In this document: positions 1 through 15,838 of the stretch, one piece after another
How positions within the stretch are numbered: position 1 is the first letter of the stretch
How the letters are laid out: each line of letters opens with the position of its first letter
Origin: Pogonophryne albipinna
Lineage: Eukaryota > Chordata > Actinopteri > Perciformes > Artedidraconidae
Assembly: GCA_028583405.1 (NCBI GenBank)
Contig: JAPTMU010000411.1
Coordinates: forward strand, 2,501-66,500
Direction of reading: 5' to 3'
Length of the DNA stretch: 64,000 nt
Notes under the pieces: model-generated
The model's database searches: none
What the model saw: the letters and a program-made list of their open reading frames with translations, nothing else
Told to the model about the DNA's origin: nothing
Made by a program: the position numbers and the translations under genes

Positions 1-420
1 CATTAGCATTATTAGCATTAGCATTAGCCCAGCGCACAAACGGAGAGAGACTAACTTATGGCAACACAAAAGAAAACATGAGAGCGGTGGAATGATGAGG
101 AGGTGTCGGCGCATCTGGCGATTTACTCAGAAGACGCGACCCAGCAGCTTCTACTGAACTGAACTCAACTCCGGGGGACTCCGGGACTTCGGGTGGCAGT
201 ATAAGCCATGAAGTTGTTTGCGGCCTGCCAGTAAACCCAAAACAGAAGAAGAAGAAGAAGTGACGTCAGCGCCTTCATTTGCGTAATCCTCCCTCAGGGA
301 CTTATTCCGGTGAGAACGCGATCTACTAGATAGTTCCGGGGACTAAAGAGTTCGGGGGGACTAAGTACCGGGGATTAGGTACCGCAAAGTACTTGGTGGG
401 AAAGCGGCTAATGGAGCTCT
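1..420. mobile_element. Possible fragment of a non-autonomous DNA transposon
   Basis: The segment opens with a short run of GCATTA repeats. It then has GC-richer sequence with repeated near-inverted motifs such as 'agtaccggggattaggtacc' and 'agttccggggactaaag', plus a GAA run (about 245-260). This style is familiar from fish MITEs. I see no coding frame, no clear second terminus and no target duplication, so the call rests on composition and motif style only. Confidence 0.3.
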
Positions 421-2099
<1,679 letters not shown>

Positions 2100-2257
2100 T
2101 GAAATGTTTAAACACAAGTTAACCTAGCGATCGAGATGAATTCAACTGTTAGGGTGCTTTTGAGCTAGCTAGTGAATTATCAGAAGTTTGACATCTATTT
2201 AACAAGATAGCTAGCAAACATAAGCTATTTATCAAGCAAAATAGCTAGCAAATTGTA

Positions 2258-2289
<32 letters not shown>

Positions 2290-2420
2290 TATATCTATCT
2301 GTCTAACAAGCTAGCTAGCGAACATTAGCTATCTACTGTATTTAATAAGCCATCTGGCAAAAGTTAGCTCTCCATATAACAAGCTAGCTAGCATACTAGC
2401 TAAAGAAGGTGGAACACAAA
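2100..2420. repeat. TAGCTAGC-rich block with a (TCTA/TCTG)n microsatellite
   Basis: The palindromic octamer 'gctagcta' and close variants recur about every 30-60 bases between phrases such as 'acaagctagctagc'. A TCTG/TCTA tetranucleotide run sits inside at about 2257-2303. It looks like a degenerate tandem repeat rather than a gene. Confidence 0.75.
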
Positions 2421-4952
2421 ATAAGAGGGCAGAGCACTAGTTCAGAATATTAATAACGTAATTATTCACAGCACAAACTTTACATAATAACTAAGAGCTT
2501 TTGAAACGTTGTGCCTACCTTGCAACCATTTTATTGGAGTTGTTTGCACCTAAAAGGAGCTCTGCAAACATGCTTGGTGATAAAGACTCAGCTTACACAT
2601 CCGCATGTGTTTCGGTGCATTCCTATTTAAATGAGCATATGATTTATCTTAATTTACATAGTTTCCTCAACAAGTAAAAGGACAAGGTTTCTACCAACCT
2701 AACTTAATAGAAGTCAAGTAGGATTATACCAGTAGGCTACAATTTGTAAGAGTTAAATCATCATTATTGTAGTGGCCAATTGTCCAAAAGAAAATTAATG
2801 TTCAAAGGCGACTTAGTCTAGGAGGCGAGTTCGAGTATTGACTCGCGTATATTCAAGAAATCAGATACTTGCTCGTTCCATTCAGGTGCTTTATTGAGAG
2901 GTTCAATAGATCAGCTGGCGGCCCACTGCCGACGTGCAATATTTGGACGGTATTTAAACAAATAAACAAACAAGATACCTCGGTCTTACGGATGTGTGCG
3001 GTCAAACACGTTTTCCAACTTCCTCTCATTCAGCTCATTTAAGTTAAATTAAAGAATATTCAATTGGCTAACAAAACCATAATTCATTACCATAAAATAA
3101 TGTGCCTAAATGGCTCTTACAATTATTATGGAAAATACAAAAACAGACAACATATAATTTCCAAGGTAATGTGAATTGCATGGATGCAGAAATACAGTGT
3201 TCAAATGATGACAAATCAAACATTATAAAGACACATTTAACTCTGTTTGCCAATTCTCTGATAAATAATAAAAAAAAATCATTAATCTTAATTTACTTCA
3301 TTTAAAGAAAAGCTGCCAAATCTTGAATCATTAGAATAATCCATAAGAAATGTGGATAATATTTAACTGAATAAGATAGTCTCATTACATGTCACACATA
3401 CTTCCAGATGTTTTATACAGAGGATAAAGACACGCGGGGGGGAAACATCCATCAATATGCATTCAGTCAGAAAAGCAATAAGCCAAAATCAAACGTGATT
3501 TATTTACAGGAAACATCATTACTCACACTACAGCTTCACAGACTATCACTCAGCCAATCAGACGCCCCGGTTCATAACATTACCCAGAATCCCACGGGGG
3601 AGGACGTCTTTGTGTGGCGTGTTTCTTGAGACGAACCCACAACGGGAAAACAACGCTAACAGAGGCAATTGTATTAAATCTAACGAGGCATTCATGCACG
3701 TTCACATCAGGAACACGCATGAGGAGCATCTGGAGACACACACGCACCAACATACATGATCATACAGTCAAAACGCACATATCTGTACCAACAACACTGA
3801 AGTTTGGACAATGACATGTATTTTATTCATGGTTAAAGCAATGACTTCAAAATACTGCTGTTGGTTTTTAAAGCACTTTATCTACGACACCATTCTGTCA
3901 AAACTAAACATGAAGAAGAATTGTTCAGATGTTATACTCCAAATATTTTCCGAATACACTAATTTTAAATCCGGGCAGAATACATTTATTTTTGCTGCTA
4001 CCTTTTCTTAAATCAATAACTTTAATATCTTACATTATGCTAAAACTCAGATACACTTTCTTTAGATTTAGGAAAAATAACAAATTGTGATTATTTTTAA
4101 CTGGTATTGTAATTGTGATATCATATGGGTTAATGTTGTCATGTTGATGTTTTTATTGAATGGAAATTAGCAGACCGCTATAATCTGGTACGAAGCATCT
4201 TATCTTTGAGATTTATGTTCTTTAAACTAAAATGAACCAAACATATTATGTACGATTGTTGAAGGATTTATATATTTCTTTCCTGTCATTCTCATTATGA
4301 TTGAAACATTAATTAACATGATCATGGTGTGATTGGCTTTGAGTAAATATTGTTGTGCGAGCTCCATTATATATATATTTTTAATCCGTACCAAACAATG
4401 TTTTTTTGAAATGATTTCTTCAGGACATGATCTGTCGCTCAACGACACTTCATTCAAAATGTACATTTATTTCCCTGTTTTGGCTTTGTACATATAGCTG
4501 AATGAAAACGGAAAACTGTCGACAAACATGTTAATATATCTGTTTAATTAACCTGAAATAAAAACTAAGTTAAAAAAAAAAAATGTAAATATTTAGCTTC
4601 CTGCTACTTGATCATTGCAATAGTCTATACGGCAAAAACATTAAGATAGCAGCCCTAGCGCTAATACCTCGTGGTGTGTTTATAAAGTAAAAACACAGCA
4701 GGTAAGACTTACAGTAAATATCTTGCAGAGAAATCACCTCACATAACCTGTGAGTTACACGTCTGCATCATACACTATATTAAGTGGAGATGATTAACAC
4801 CACAACACAGTGGATCAGTCTAATAACTCCAGTTGTGTTATGATGACTACATCCAGTGGCAGGGGGAGATATAAACCTGCTTTTTCATGCCATTTAATCA
4901 CAACAGACTTCCTATAAAAGGGACATTTGTCATCTGTGCACAATGCGTGTGG
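2421..4952. other. Noncoding AT-rich stretch, nothing recognised
   Basis: About 2.5 kb up to the 5' LTR of the gypsy element. The open frames here are short (under 80 codons), AT-driven and have no recognisable domain. No RNA gene or complete mobile element was identified. Confidence 0.55.
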
Positions 4953-5162
4953 TGTGGTGACACGTTATTGGACATAATTCACCTCTCGTATTGTGTTGCC
5001 ACACGGACCCTTTAGTGGGAACACCTGTAGCGTTAGCTTCCATTCCTGCTAGCTCGTCAAGCAGAGCAGTTCATGCGATAACCTCTCTGTTATTAATGGC
5101 TAATAAAGATTGGAACTCTGTTCTTAATACACCGCCTCCGACTCTCTTTTCCTGGCACTACA
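4953..5162 (+). repeat. 5' LTR of the gypsy element (210 bp)
   Basis: Matches 10303-10512 with two transitions (C/T at about 5076, and T/C in the CT-rich stretch near 5155). It starts TG and ends CA. An AATAAA-type polyadenylation signal lies at about 5101-5107 (taataaaga). The primer-binding region begins immediately after, with 'tggtgacc'. Confidence 0.95.
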
Positions 5163-5209
5163 CTGGTGACCTTGACTTTTCCGAGAAAGTTTCCGGGAAA
5201 TTAACGAGC

Positions 5210-5899
5210 ATGGCTGAACGCGATGTGTTCGTAAAGCTGCCGGAATTCTGGGAGCACGCCGCGGAGGCATGGTTCGCACATGTGGAGGCGCACTTCGCCT
5301 GCCGACAGGTCCGTGACGGGGACTTGATATACTACCATGTGGTAGCAGCGCTGGGCAGCTCTGCGTCGTCCAGGTTGGTGGGATTCATCGCAGCCCCCCC
5401 ACATCATGGCAAATATGAGGCGATTAAGGCCCTTCTCCTTAAGACATTTAGCTTATCTGCTAAGGAGAGGGCCCGCCAGTTACTTGACATTCAAGGCCTA
5501 GGAGACAGCAAGCCATCCCAGCTAATGGAGAAAATGCTAAATCTGCTAGGGGGGGAAGATCCCCGGATTTTATTCACGGAGATTTTCCTGCGTCACTTGC
5601 CTCCCCGGGTCCAGACGGCGCTGGCCAACACGCCTGTCACGGAGCCCCGTGCTTTGGCTGAGGAAGCGGATCGTTTTTTCCTGGCTACACAACAGCCCGG
5701 TGCAGAGACGTTAGCCGCGACGCTCAGCGGCCCACCTGCAGTCAAGAAAGCGTGGCGGAGGCCGGACACGGCTGTGGCGAGCCAGCGTGGAGACGCCGGA
5801 GAGTGCGTTTACCACGCACGTTTCGGGACAAGGGCGAAGAGATGCATCGCTCCGTGCAGCTACAAACCCCCGGGAAACGGAGGGGCCGGCGCTCAGTAG
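5210..5899 (+). CDS. gag: Gag polyprotein of the Ty3/gypsy element
   Basis: A 229-residue frame. I start it at the ATG encoding MAERDVFVKL, 48 bases after the 5' LTR; the open frame extends upstream into the LTR, but that part is LTR sequence. The first ~170 residues have the helical capsid character of gypsy Gag (WFAHVEAHF, ARQLLDIQGLGD, FLRHLPPRVQTALA). The C-terminus has a compact Cys/His cluster, CVYHARFGTRAKRCIAPC, which stands where many Gags have a CCHC knuckle. Family knowledge: Gag packages the element RNA in cytoplasmic particles. The frame is intact, and the protease lies downstream in another frame, so a programmed shift or a mutation separates them. Confidence 0.85.
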   Translation: MAERDVFVKLPEFWEHAAEAWFAHVEAHFACRQVRDGDLIYYHVVAALGSSASSRLVGFIAAPPHHGKYEAIKALLLKTFSLSAKERARQLLDIQGLGDSKPSQLMEKMLNLLGGEDPRILFTEIFLRHLPPRVQTALANTPVTEPRALAEEADRFFLATQQPGAETLAATLSGPPAVKKAWRRPDTAVASQRGDAGECVYHARFGTRAKRCIAPCSYKPPGNGGAGAQ

Positions 5900-7679
5900 T
5901 GGCTCTGAGCGTCGGTGGCACGTGCAGGCTCCTCTTCGTCAGCGACAGCGTTTCGTGGAGCCTGTTTCTGTGTGACACGGGCGCTCAGCGGAGCGGAGCG
6001 TCGAGTGAAGACGTCGCCCGTGGGGAGCAAGGACCGCGATTGACGACGGCTAACGGCGGTGCCATTCGCACGTACGGCGTGAGGCCTATGTGTCTGTGTA
6101 TCGGTGGACAGCGTTTCAGCTGGAATTTCGTGTGTTGTAGCTGAGAGGTTTTTACAACCCACCTCGGCCCAGCGTGTCGTTTGGCGAGCTGCTCGAAATC
6201 ATAACAGTATGGAAAATCAGAAAACACCAGGATACCAGTTAAACAATAATCTGTTTTAATTATAAAAGGTAATAATGCAATGCAATACAATTCAATATAA
6301 TTAGGAGCGCTCCTGCTCTAGTTTCTCGTGCTGGTGGGATTCTTCGGTCTTCGCAGCAGGAGGAAAAAGAGAACGAACTTAATACAAAACAAACTTATAT
6401 AGCATAAAACACGGAAGGGGCTGAGTCAAATGCTCCTTTTCTCAGGTCATCTCATTGGGAGATGTAAAACGCTGGCGTCTCTTAGCGAATCAGCGCGAGC
6501 CAGCCAGGATAATAAACAAGTGTCTCTGAGATGGTAGCAAAATACATCTGGTGTCCGTTATCTCACTTTCCTGCATAGACTTTCACACACACACTTTTCT
6601 GCACATTCCAGAGGCTTGAGCTGTATCCAAATAATATCCCCTTGTTCACAAAGATAATACATATTAATACTCTCATATTCCAGCTTCTGGTTACACAGAC
6701 TGCTTATTATGAATACAAAGTAATTAAACACACACATCTACTATTCAAAGTATGTAGACTTCACTGACATGTTGGAAATCTTTAAGAAGAATATTCCCTC
6801 GCCCCACCTAGTCTCCTGTCCTGCATAACTGCGCCTCCCCCACAGAGTAATACAAATCTGTTTACTCCAACCAACCCCGGAATGTTCATAGCAATTTTAG
6901 TCCCCACATTTATGAAAGAATAAAAACAGAGAAATCAATATAAAACACAAACACAGGTATTGTTTGAGCAGTCTTCACGTAGCTGCTCCAATAGTCTTAT
7001 ATCTGGGGGAAATCCCGCTGTTATTTGCGCAGACTTTCTGAAAAACACTTAACAGGTAATCTTTTCACTCAAAACAGAACTCACAAATAGCCAAAAAACC
7101 ACCCTTTTGATTATATGTAAAAGTGGAAGAAAAAGACTATTCCGCTAATCTACTTTTAAGAAAAAGGGAACATTGTTTGAATATATAAAAAACCTCTCTA
7201 TACTTTGTTCCTTCAACTATTAACACACAGGAATGTATAAAACCACACATATATTAGTGATAACATGATGCAACACACCTCTTATATATGCGTGACATTA
7301 AAATGAATATACCAAAAATACGCTGTATTAACTTTTCACTTCAAACCTTCAAGTTACTTCAATTTTCCGCACAGTGACAGCGGACATTTCTTTTCCCCTC
7401 CTCGGAGCGGATTTTTTGTGTGCTCATGGACTCTTAGTGGACGTTAAGAATAGGCGTTTGTTTGATGCCTTAACGTTTTCTTCCCTCGTGTGCAAACTTG
7501 GCAGCGCAGCGTACGACGGGCTGTCAGGCTCGCTGTCAGGGGCAGACACGTTTCTCAGACTGTTGGCCGAGTTTCCAGACCTGTCGCTACCCACCTTCTC
7601 TGCGCTTACCACTAAGCATGGCGTGGAGCACCACGTCACTACCGGGGGGCCTCATGTCTACGCCAGGGCCCGGCGGTGA
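5900..7679 (+). pseudogene. Gypsy protease, split by an insertion
   Basis: The N-terminal half is read just after gag in a different frame. It contains the retropepsin active site LCDTGAQRS (Asp codon near 5974) and a flap-like region ending GGQRFSWNFV at 6132. The reading resumes at 7377 with TADISFPLLGADFLCAHG, the classic C-terminal half (LLGADFL), in a frame that runs to a stop at 7677. The two halves read through cleanly if 6133-7373 and one GTG duplication are removed. The protease therefore cannot be made from this copy. The family's normal role is to cleave Gag-Pol in the particle. Confidence 0.85.
6133..7373. mobile_element. 1241-bp insertion in the protease, possibly a solo LTR
   Basis: The segment begins TGTTGTAGC and ends CCGCACA, giving TG..CA termini. 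It is flanked by GTG at 6130-6132 and 7374-7376. It is AT-rich, unlike the GC-rich gypsy coding sequence around it, and has no long ORF. TG..CA ends plus AT-rich, TATA-like sequence would fit a solo LTR, probably read on the minus strand (TATATAAG near 7283). However, a 3-bp duplication is shorter than usual for retroviral or gypsy integrases, so the class is uncertain. What is clear is that it is a later insertion. Confidence 0.6.
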
Positions 7680-9700
7680 ACCCTTCTAAGCTGGCTGTAG
7701 CGAGGGCGGAGTTCGCAACCATGGAGTGCCTAGGCATTGTCCGCCGCTCCGACAGTCCTTGGGCTTCCCCCCTGCACGTCGTTCCCAAACCGAACGGCGG
7801 GTTCCGCCCGTGCGGGGATTACCGCCGACTCAACGACGCCACTACGCCTGACCGTTATCCGGTGCCGCACATTCAGGACTTTTCGGCGCATCTGGCTGGT
7901 ACGGGGGTGTTTTCCAAGGTGGACCTGGTGCGTGGATATCACCAGGTGCCCATGCACCCCCTGGACATTCCCAAGACAGCAGTGATAATGCCTTTTGGAC
8001 TTTTTGAGTTCCTGCGGATGCCTTTTGTACTCAAGAATGCCGCTCAGACGTTCCAGCGCCTGATGGATTTGGTGCTGCGGGATCTGCCATTTTTGTTCGT
8101 CTACCTCGACGACATACTCGTCGCCAGCGCTTCAGTGCAGGAGCACCTGTCCCACCTCCGAGCCCTTTTCACACGGCTCAACGAACACGGATTAATCATC
8201 AATCCTGCAAAGTGCCAGTTCGGGGTGTCGGACATCGATTTCCTGGGGCACCGCGTCACCAAGGGCGGTGCGACACCTCTGCCAGCGAAGGTGGAGGCTG
8301 TTGCGGCTTTTCCTCGCCCGCTCACAGCCCGGTCGCTCCGTGAGTTTCTGGGGATGGTGACTTTCTACCACCGTTTCATCGCCCGGGCCGCACACATCAT
8401 GCGGCCGCTGTATGAAGCGTTGAAAGGCAAGACCCCCGTCCAGGAGATCGACTGGACAGCAGAGGCGGACGGCGCTTTTGCTGAGGTCAAGACCGCGTTG
8501 GCTCAGGCGGCTTTGCTGGCACACCCATCATCTACGGCTCCCATCTCCATCACCACGGACGCGTCGGACTACGCGGTCGGCGCAGTGCACGAGCAGTGGG
8601 TGGAGGGCGCTTGGCAGCCGCTCGCCTTTTTCAGCCGCCAGCTGACGCCTAGAGAACGCAAATACAGCGCCTATGACCGGGAGCTCCTCGGACTTTATTT
8701 GGCTGTGCGGCACTTCCGTTTCATGCTGGAAGGCCGTGAATTTACGGCGTTTGTCGACCACAAGCCGCTCACCTTCGCCATGTCAAAAGTGGCGGAGCCT
8801 TGGTCGGCACGTCAGCAGCGGCAGCTGTCCTACATATCGGAGTTCACTACGGACATTAAGCACGTGGCTGGCAAGTCGAACCTGGTTGCTGATTGCCTCT
8901 CCAGGGTCGTCATCGGTGCCATCCTGTTGGGCCTGGACTATACTCGCATGACGGCGGACCATGTCACAGATCCCGGCATCCAGGCTCTGAAGGTGGAGAG
9001 CGCGGGGCTGCGCTTGGAGGACGTGGTGTTCGTTGACGCGGGCATTACTCTCCTGTGTGACGTCTCTACGGGCCTGGCGCGGCCTGTCGTCCCTGCCAGC
9101 TGGAGGCATCCTGTGTTCGAGGCTGTGCACGGCCTGTCACACGGCCTGTCACACCCCGGCGTTAAACCTTCGGTGCGTTTGGTAGCAGCGAAGTTCGTTT
9201 GGCAAGGAATGAAAAGGGACGTGAGGACTTGGGCCAGGGAGTGCGTGGCTTGTCAACGCGCTAAGGTGCACCGCCACACGAAGGCCCCGTTGGAGCGTTT
9301 CCTGGTGCCTGAGAGGAGGTTTGATCACGTCAACATTGACCTGGTTGGTCCGTTGCCTTCCTCTCAGGGGTTTTCCTACCTCCTCACCATGGTGGACAGA
9401 ACGACCCGTTGGCCGGAGGCGGTTCCGCTAGTTTCGACATCAGCCGCAGATGTTGCCCGGGCCTTCATTGCAACGTGGGTGTGTCGTTTTGGCACCCCGT
9501 CAGACATTTCCTCAGACAGGGGCTCTCAGTTCACGTCCGAGCTCTGGAACGCTGTGGCAGGCGGTTTGGGGGTTAAGCTGCACAGGACTACCGCTTACCA
9601 CCCTCAGGCTAACGGCCTCTGCGAGCGCTTTTCATCATCAAGGCCGGCCTTACGGACGGTAACTGGGTCGACAAGCTGCCCTGGGTTATGCTGGGCCTGA
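7676..9700 (+). pseudogene. pol: Gypsy Pol: reverse transcriptase, RNase H, most of integrase
   Basis: A 674-codon open frame. RT occupies roughly residues 5-255, with GDYRRLND, the catalytic FVYLDDILVAS (YLDD at 8102-8113) and FLGHRVTKGG. RNase H follows (ITTDASDYAVGAV, YDRELLGLYLAVRHF, FVDHKPL). The integrase zinc-binding region (CVACQRAK) and core come next, with Asp in VNIDLVG, Asp in SSDRGSQF and Glu in NGLCERF. Frame breaks: the preceding protease frame stops at 7677 and pol continues one frame over. After NGLCERF (about 9630) the frame is lost again, and residues after it are out-of-frame noise. A conserved RT Gly is Val here (MPFVLKNAAQTF). A 12-bp tandem duplication near 9128-9151 doubles HGLS in the zinc finger. 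Confidence 0.9.
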
Positions 9701-10365
9701 GGACCGCACCTAAGGAAGATCTGCAGTGTTCTACAGCGGAGATGGTCTACGGTCAGCCGCTGAGAGTTCCGGGGGATTTCCTCCCAAATGCATCAGCTCC
9801 CTGGTCTGCCAAGGCCCAGCGAGTTTTTCTGCGTGACGCGGCGGAGGCTTTCGCTCCAGTCCCGACTACTCAGCACGGTGCGCCAGGGTCTCAAGTTCCC
9901 GCGGAGCTACGCTCGGCTGGGCACGTCTTCATTCGTCACGACGCACACAGAGGCCCCCTGCAGCCCCCTTACGATGGACCTTTCCGGGTTTTGGAACACG
10001 GTGAAAAACACCTTGTGGTTGACATGGGCGGTAAGGCTGAGCACGTCTCGGTTGACCGGGTGAAGGCTGCTCACTTGGACGTGGACCGGCCGGTGGTGCT
10101 GGCTCGGCCGCCGAGACGGGGCCGACCCCCGGCTTTGATTCCTGTCAGGGAGTGTGGACCTGTTGTTCCGGTCCCTCCTCTGTCAGGGGGCGCACGGGCG
10201 GAGGTCGCTGTACCGACTCCTGTGCGCAGGTCTCGTGGGGGCAGGCGGATTGTTCCTCCCGCCATACGGATTTTGTGTACACGTGAATTCTGGGGGGGCT
10301 TGTGTGGTGACACGTTATTGGACATAATTCACCTCTCGTATTGTGTTGCCACACGGACCCTTTAG
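9632..10365 (+). pseudogene. Gypsy integrase C-terminus (frame-shifted end of Pol)
   Basis: In a different frame from the main pol frame, the sequence picks up TDGNWVDKLPWVMLGLRTAPKED, a typical end of the gypsy integrase core. The GPY/F-type module follows (PPYDGPFRVLEHGEKHLVVD, then VSVDRVKAAHLD). A Pro/Arg-rich tail runs into the 3' LTR. The first Met in frame is at 9688, but homology starts upstream, so this is the continuation of pol past a frameshift at about 9630. I see no chromodomain. Confidence 0.85.
10291..10302 (+). other. Polypurine tract of the gypsy element
   Basis: A run of seven G (10292-10298) stands immediately upstream of the 3' LTR. This is where plus-strand DNA synthesis is primed in this family. 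Confidence 0.75.
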
Positions 10366-10512
10366 TGGGAACACCTGTAGCGTTAGCTTCCATTCCTGCT
10401 AGCTCGTCAAGCAGAGCAGTTCATGTGATAACCTCTCTGTTATTAATGGCTAATAAAGATTGGAACTCTGTTCTTAATACACCGCCTCCGACTCCCTTTT
10501 CCTGGCACTACA
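10303..10512 (+). repeat. 3' LTR of the gypsy element (210 bp)
   Basis: Same length as the 5' LTR, with two transition differences. Followed by GTGG (10513-10516), the target duplication. Confidence 0.95.
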
Positions 10513-10639
10513 GTGGTGTATTTAATGTGTTGTATTGACGGATATTTAGATATGTTGCCTTCCTGAGCTGAGTGTGCATGTTGGAGGTAGAATAGTATAT
10601 GTTGTTATTCTCTCATGTTTACCATAGTTTTCACAGGAG

Positions 10640-10856
10640 AGAGGGGTGCAGGAATGAGTCCTAAACCCTGAAATAAGTCAGCATTTTATCACTTCCTGTT
10701 CCCTCGTCTGGGCGTTTTTTTCAGCATGTTTTGGTTAGAAGCCTAAATTAAGTTCTTTGTTTATTATTAAAAATACATCAGTAAATACTCTGCCGGTGAA
10801 TTTAAAAACGACGGTTGTTTACAAGTGTCTAAATGAGACGACTCAACGTCATCACG
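10640..10856 (+). mobile_element. Left flank of the dispersed element that carries the 72-bp repeats
   Basis: This stretch (including 'gcaggaatgagtcct' and 'tgaatttaaaaac') matches, with divergence, the sequence that precedes the second 72-bp array at about 50425-50644. Its first part is found a third time at about 54372-54445 without the repeats. That pattern means the array is internal to a dispersed element. Termini were not identified. Confidence 0.65.
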
Positions 10857-11216
10857 CCCAACATTAGCCGCCTTTAGTTTAGCGGTGGTGACATGATGTC
10901 ATGTGACCGTGCTGTAGTTCCTTTATAGCCCAACATCAGCCACCTTTAGCTTAGCGGTGGTGACGTGAAGTCATGTGACCGTGCTGTAGTTCCTTTATAG
11001 CCCAACATTAGCCACCTTTAGCTTAGCGGTGGTGACATGATGTCATGTGACCGTGCTGTAGTTCCTTTATAGCCCAACATCAGCCACCTTTAGCTTAGCG
11101 GTGGTGACGTGAAGTCATGTGACCGTGCTGTAGTTCCTTTATAGCCCAACATTAGCCACCTTTAGCTTAGCGGTGGTGACGTGAAGTCATGTGACCGTAG
11201 TTCCTTTATAGCCTAA
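10857..11216 (+). repeat. 72-bp minisatellite, about 5 copies (locus 1)
   Basis: The start motif CCCAACAT recurs at 10857, 10929, 11001, 11073 and 11145, exactly 72 bases apart. Units contain 'cctttagcttagcggtggtg' and 'gtcatgtgacc'. The last unit is truncated. Variants alternate between 'gacatgatgtca' and 'gacgtgaagtca', suggesting dimeric amplification. Confidence 0.95.
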
Positions 11217-11490
11217 CGTAAGGTTTATTTAAAAAATCAAAATGTGGTGTTAGTATGTGGAGATTATCCAACTGAACAAAACTTGTCAGTATCATAAGGG
11301 TTTGTTTGAATTTATTTTCGGCAATAATCCGCAACCCAATAGAAAATCGAATTGGGTTTTTGTTGAGGGAACTATACTGCTACCTTCAGGGACCACTACA
11401 TAAACACGACATCACATCACCACTCATCTTTGCTCTTTATGAACTGTATTTTTCTGTATGTTTGGAGAAGGACATTTATTCTTGAATGTC

Positions 11491-11498
11491 CACACACA

Positions 11499-11558
<60 letters not shown>
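11491..11558. repeat. (CA)n microsatellite, 68 bp
   Basis: Near-perfect CA run with one CAGA interruption at its start. Confidence 0.97.
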
Positions 11559-11559
<1 letters not shown>

Positions 11560-11974
11560 CTGCTGTAAGTCCTGCATTACGGAGAGCAATACCCGGGGAG
11601 AATCAAAGGTGAGAGGACATCATCATTTGTCAAAAGCACAAACTCTGAGTGCTGAAAGCAGCTGCAAATAGTATTTTGCCGCTGACCTCGCACTCTCTAA
11701 AGCTCGATCCTCCGCGGCCTTGAGTTTCTCTCCGAGGATGGAGATGTTTTTCAGGAAGGTTGTGCATCTGAACGTCTCTGCCGGCCACCGAGGCTGAACT
11801 AGGTCAGCCGTCTTCAAACTGCCCCGGGGAGACGGCCATGGTGAAATATACTAATCAGTGTTCGGCCAAGGGTGCGCTTCATTTCTTCGCCCAATGGACC
11901 CTGGAGGAGCTCCGTATCAACGGCAGGATAAACACCGGAGGACAAAGTTTACAGACAAAGCTTCTGAAATCTAG

Positions 11975-15110
<3,136 letters not shown>

Positions 15111-15162
15111 TCTTGAGAAATCTGATTAAAAGTTACACTTTTTTTTTATTTCTGAGGAAAAA

Positions 15163-15838
15163 GTCAGAATTCTGTGGAAAAAACTATGAATTTGGGGGAA
15201 AAACTGAAGTCTGGGGGGGAAATACTTTTTTTGTTACAGCTTTCATTTCTGAGGAAAAAATAGCAATTTTGAGGGAAAAAATTGGAATTTTGGGGGAAAA
15301 ACTAAGAATTTTGGGAAAAACTAAGAATTTTGGGGGAAAAACTAAGAATATTTGGTAAAACAAAGAATTTTGGGGGGAAAACTAGAATTTTGGGAAAAAC
15401 TAAGAATTTTGGGAAAAACTAAGAATTTTGGGGGAAAAACTATGAATTTTGGGGGAAAAAACTATGAATTTGGGGGAAAAACTGAAGTCTGGGGGGGAAA
15501 TACTTTTTTTGTTACAGCTTTCATTTCTGAGGAAAAAATAGCAATTTTGGGGGAAAAACTAAGAATTTTGGGAAAAACTAAGAATTTTGGGGGAAAAACT
15601 AAGAATATTTGGTAAAACAAAGAATTTTGGGGGGAAAACTAGAATTTTGGGAAAAACTAAGAATTTTGGGGGAAAAACTAAGAATTTTGGGGGAAAAACT
15701 AAGAATTTTGGGAAAGACTAAGAATTTGGGGGGGAAAACTAAGAATTTTTGGTAAAACAAAGAATTTTGGGGGGAAAACTAGAATTTTGGGAAAAACTAA
15801 GAATTTTGGGGAAACAAATAAATCTGTGGGGGGGGGGA
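15163..15838 (+). repeat. G-run, purine-rich tandem array with nested duplication
   Basis: Repeats of about 20 bases of the form 'aactaagaattttgggggaa' fill the region. The top strand is almost entirely G, A and short T runs, with G4-G7 tracts in each unit. A longer block containing 'aaactgaagtctgggg' and 'cagctttcatttctgagg' occurs at 15183 and again at 15461, giving a 278-bp higher-order step. The lysine/glycine-rich frames through it are by-products of the repeat. Confidence 0.93.

Larger units (their letters stand above)
4953..10512 (+). mobile_element. Ty3/gypsy LTR retrotransposon, full length but broken
   Basis: The element starts at TGTGGTGACACG and ends at GGCACTACA. The four bases before it (4949-4952) and after it (10513-10516) are both GTGG, a 4-bp target duplication as expected for gypsy integrases. 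Internal order is 5' LTR, gag, protease, reverse transcriptase, RNase H, integrase, polypurine tract, 3' LTR, which places it in Ty3/gypsy. The two LTRs differ at only two positions, implying a young insertion. Even so, the coding region carries a 1241-bp insertion in the protease and two frame breaks in pol. No envelope frame is visible. Confidence 0.96.

Noticed and set aside
11623..11817. Possible host exon on the minus strand (FLKNISILGEKLKAAEDRALESAR followed by a GT, donor-like)
   Set aside because: Helical, plausible wording and a donor-like AG/GT, but no recognisable family, no acceptor and no partner exons nearby. Split citation: FLKNISILGEK and LKAAEDRALESAR are the relevant pieces.
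15113..15615. Lys/Gly-rich ORFs (81 and 87 codons)
   Set aside because: Products of the G-run tandem array with identical repeated segments; no independent support.
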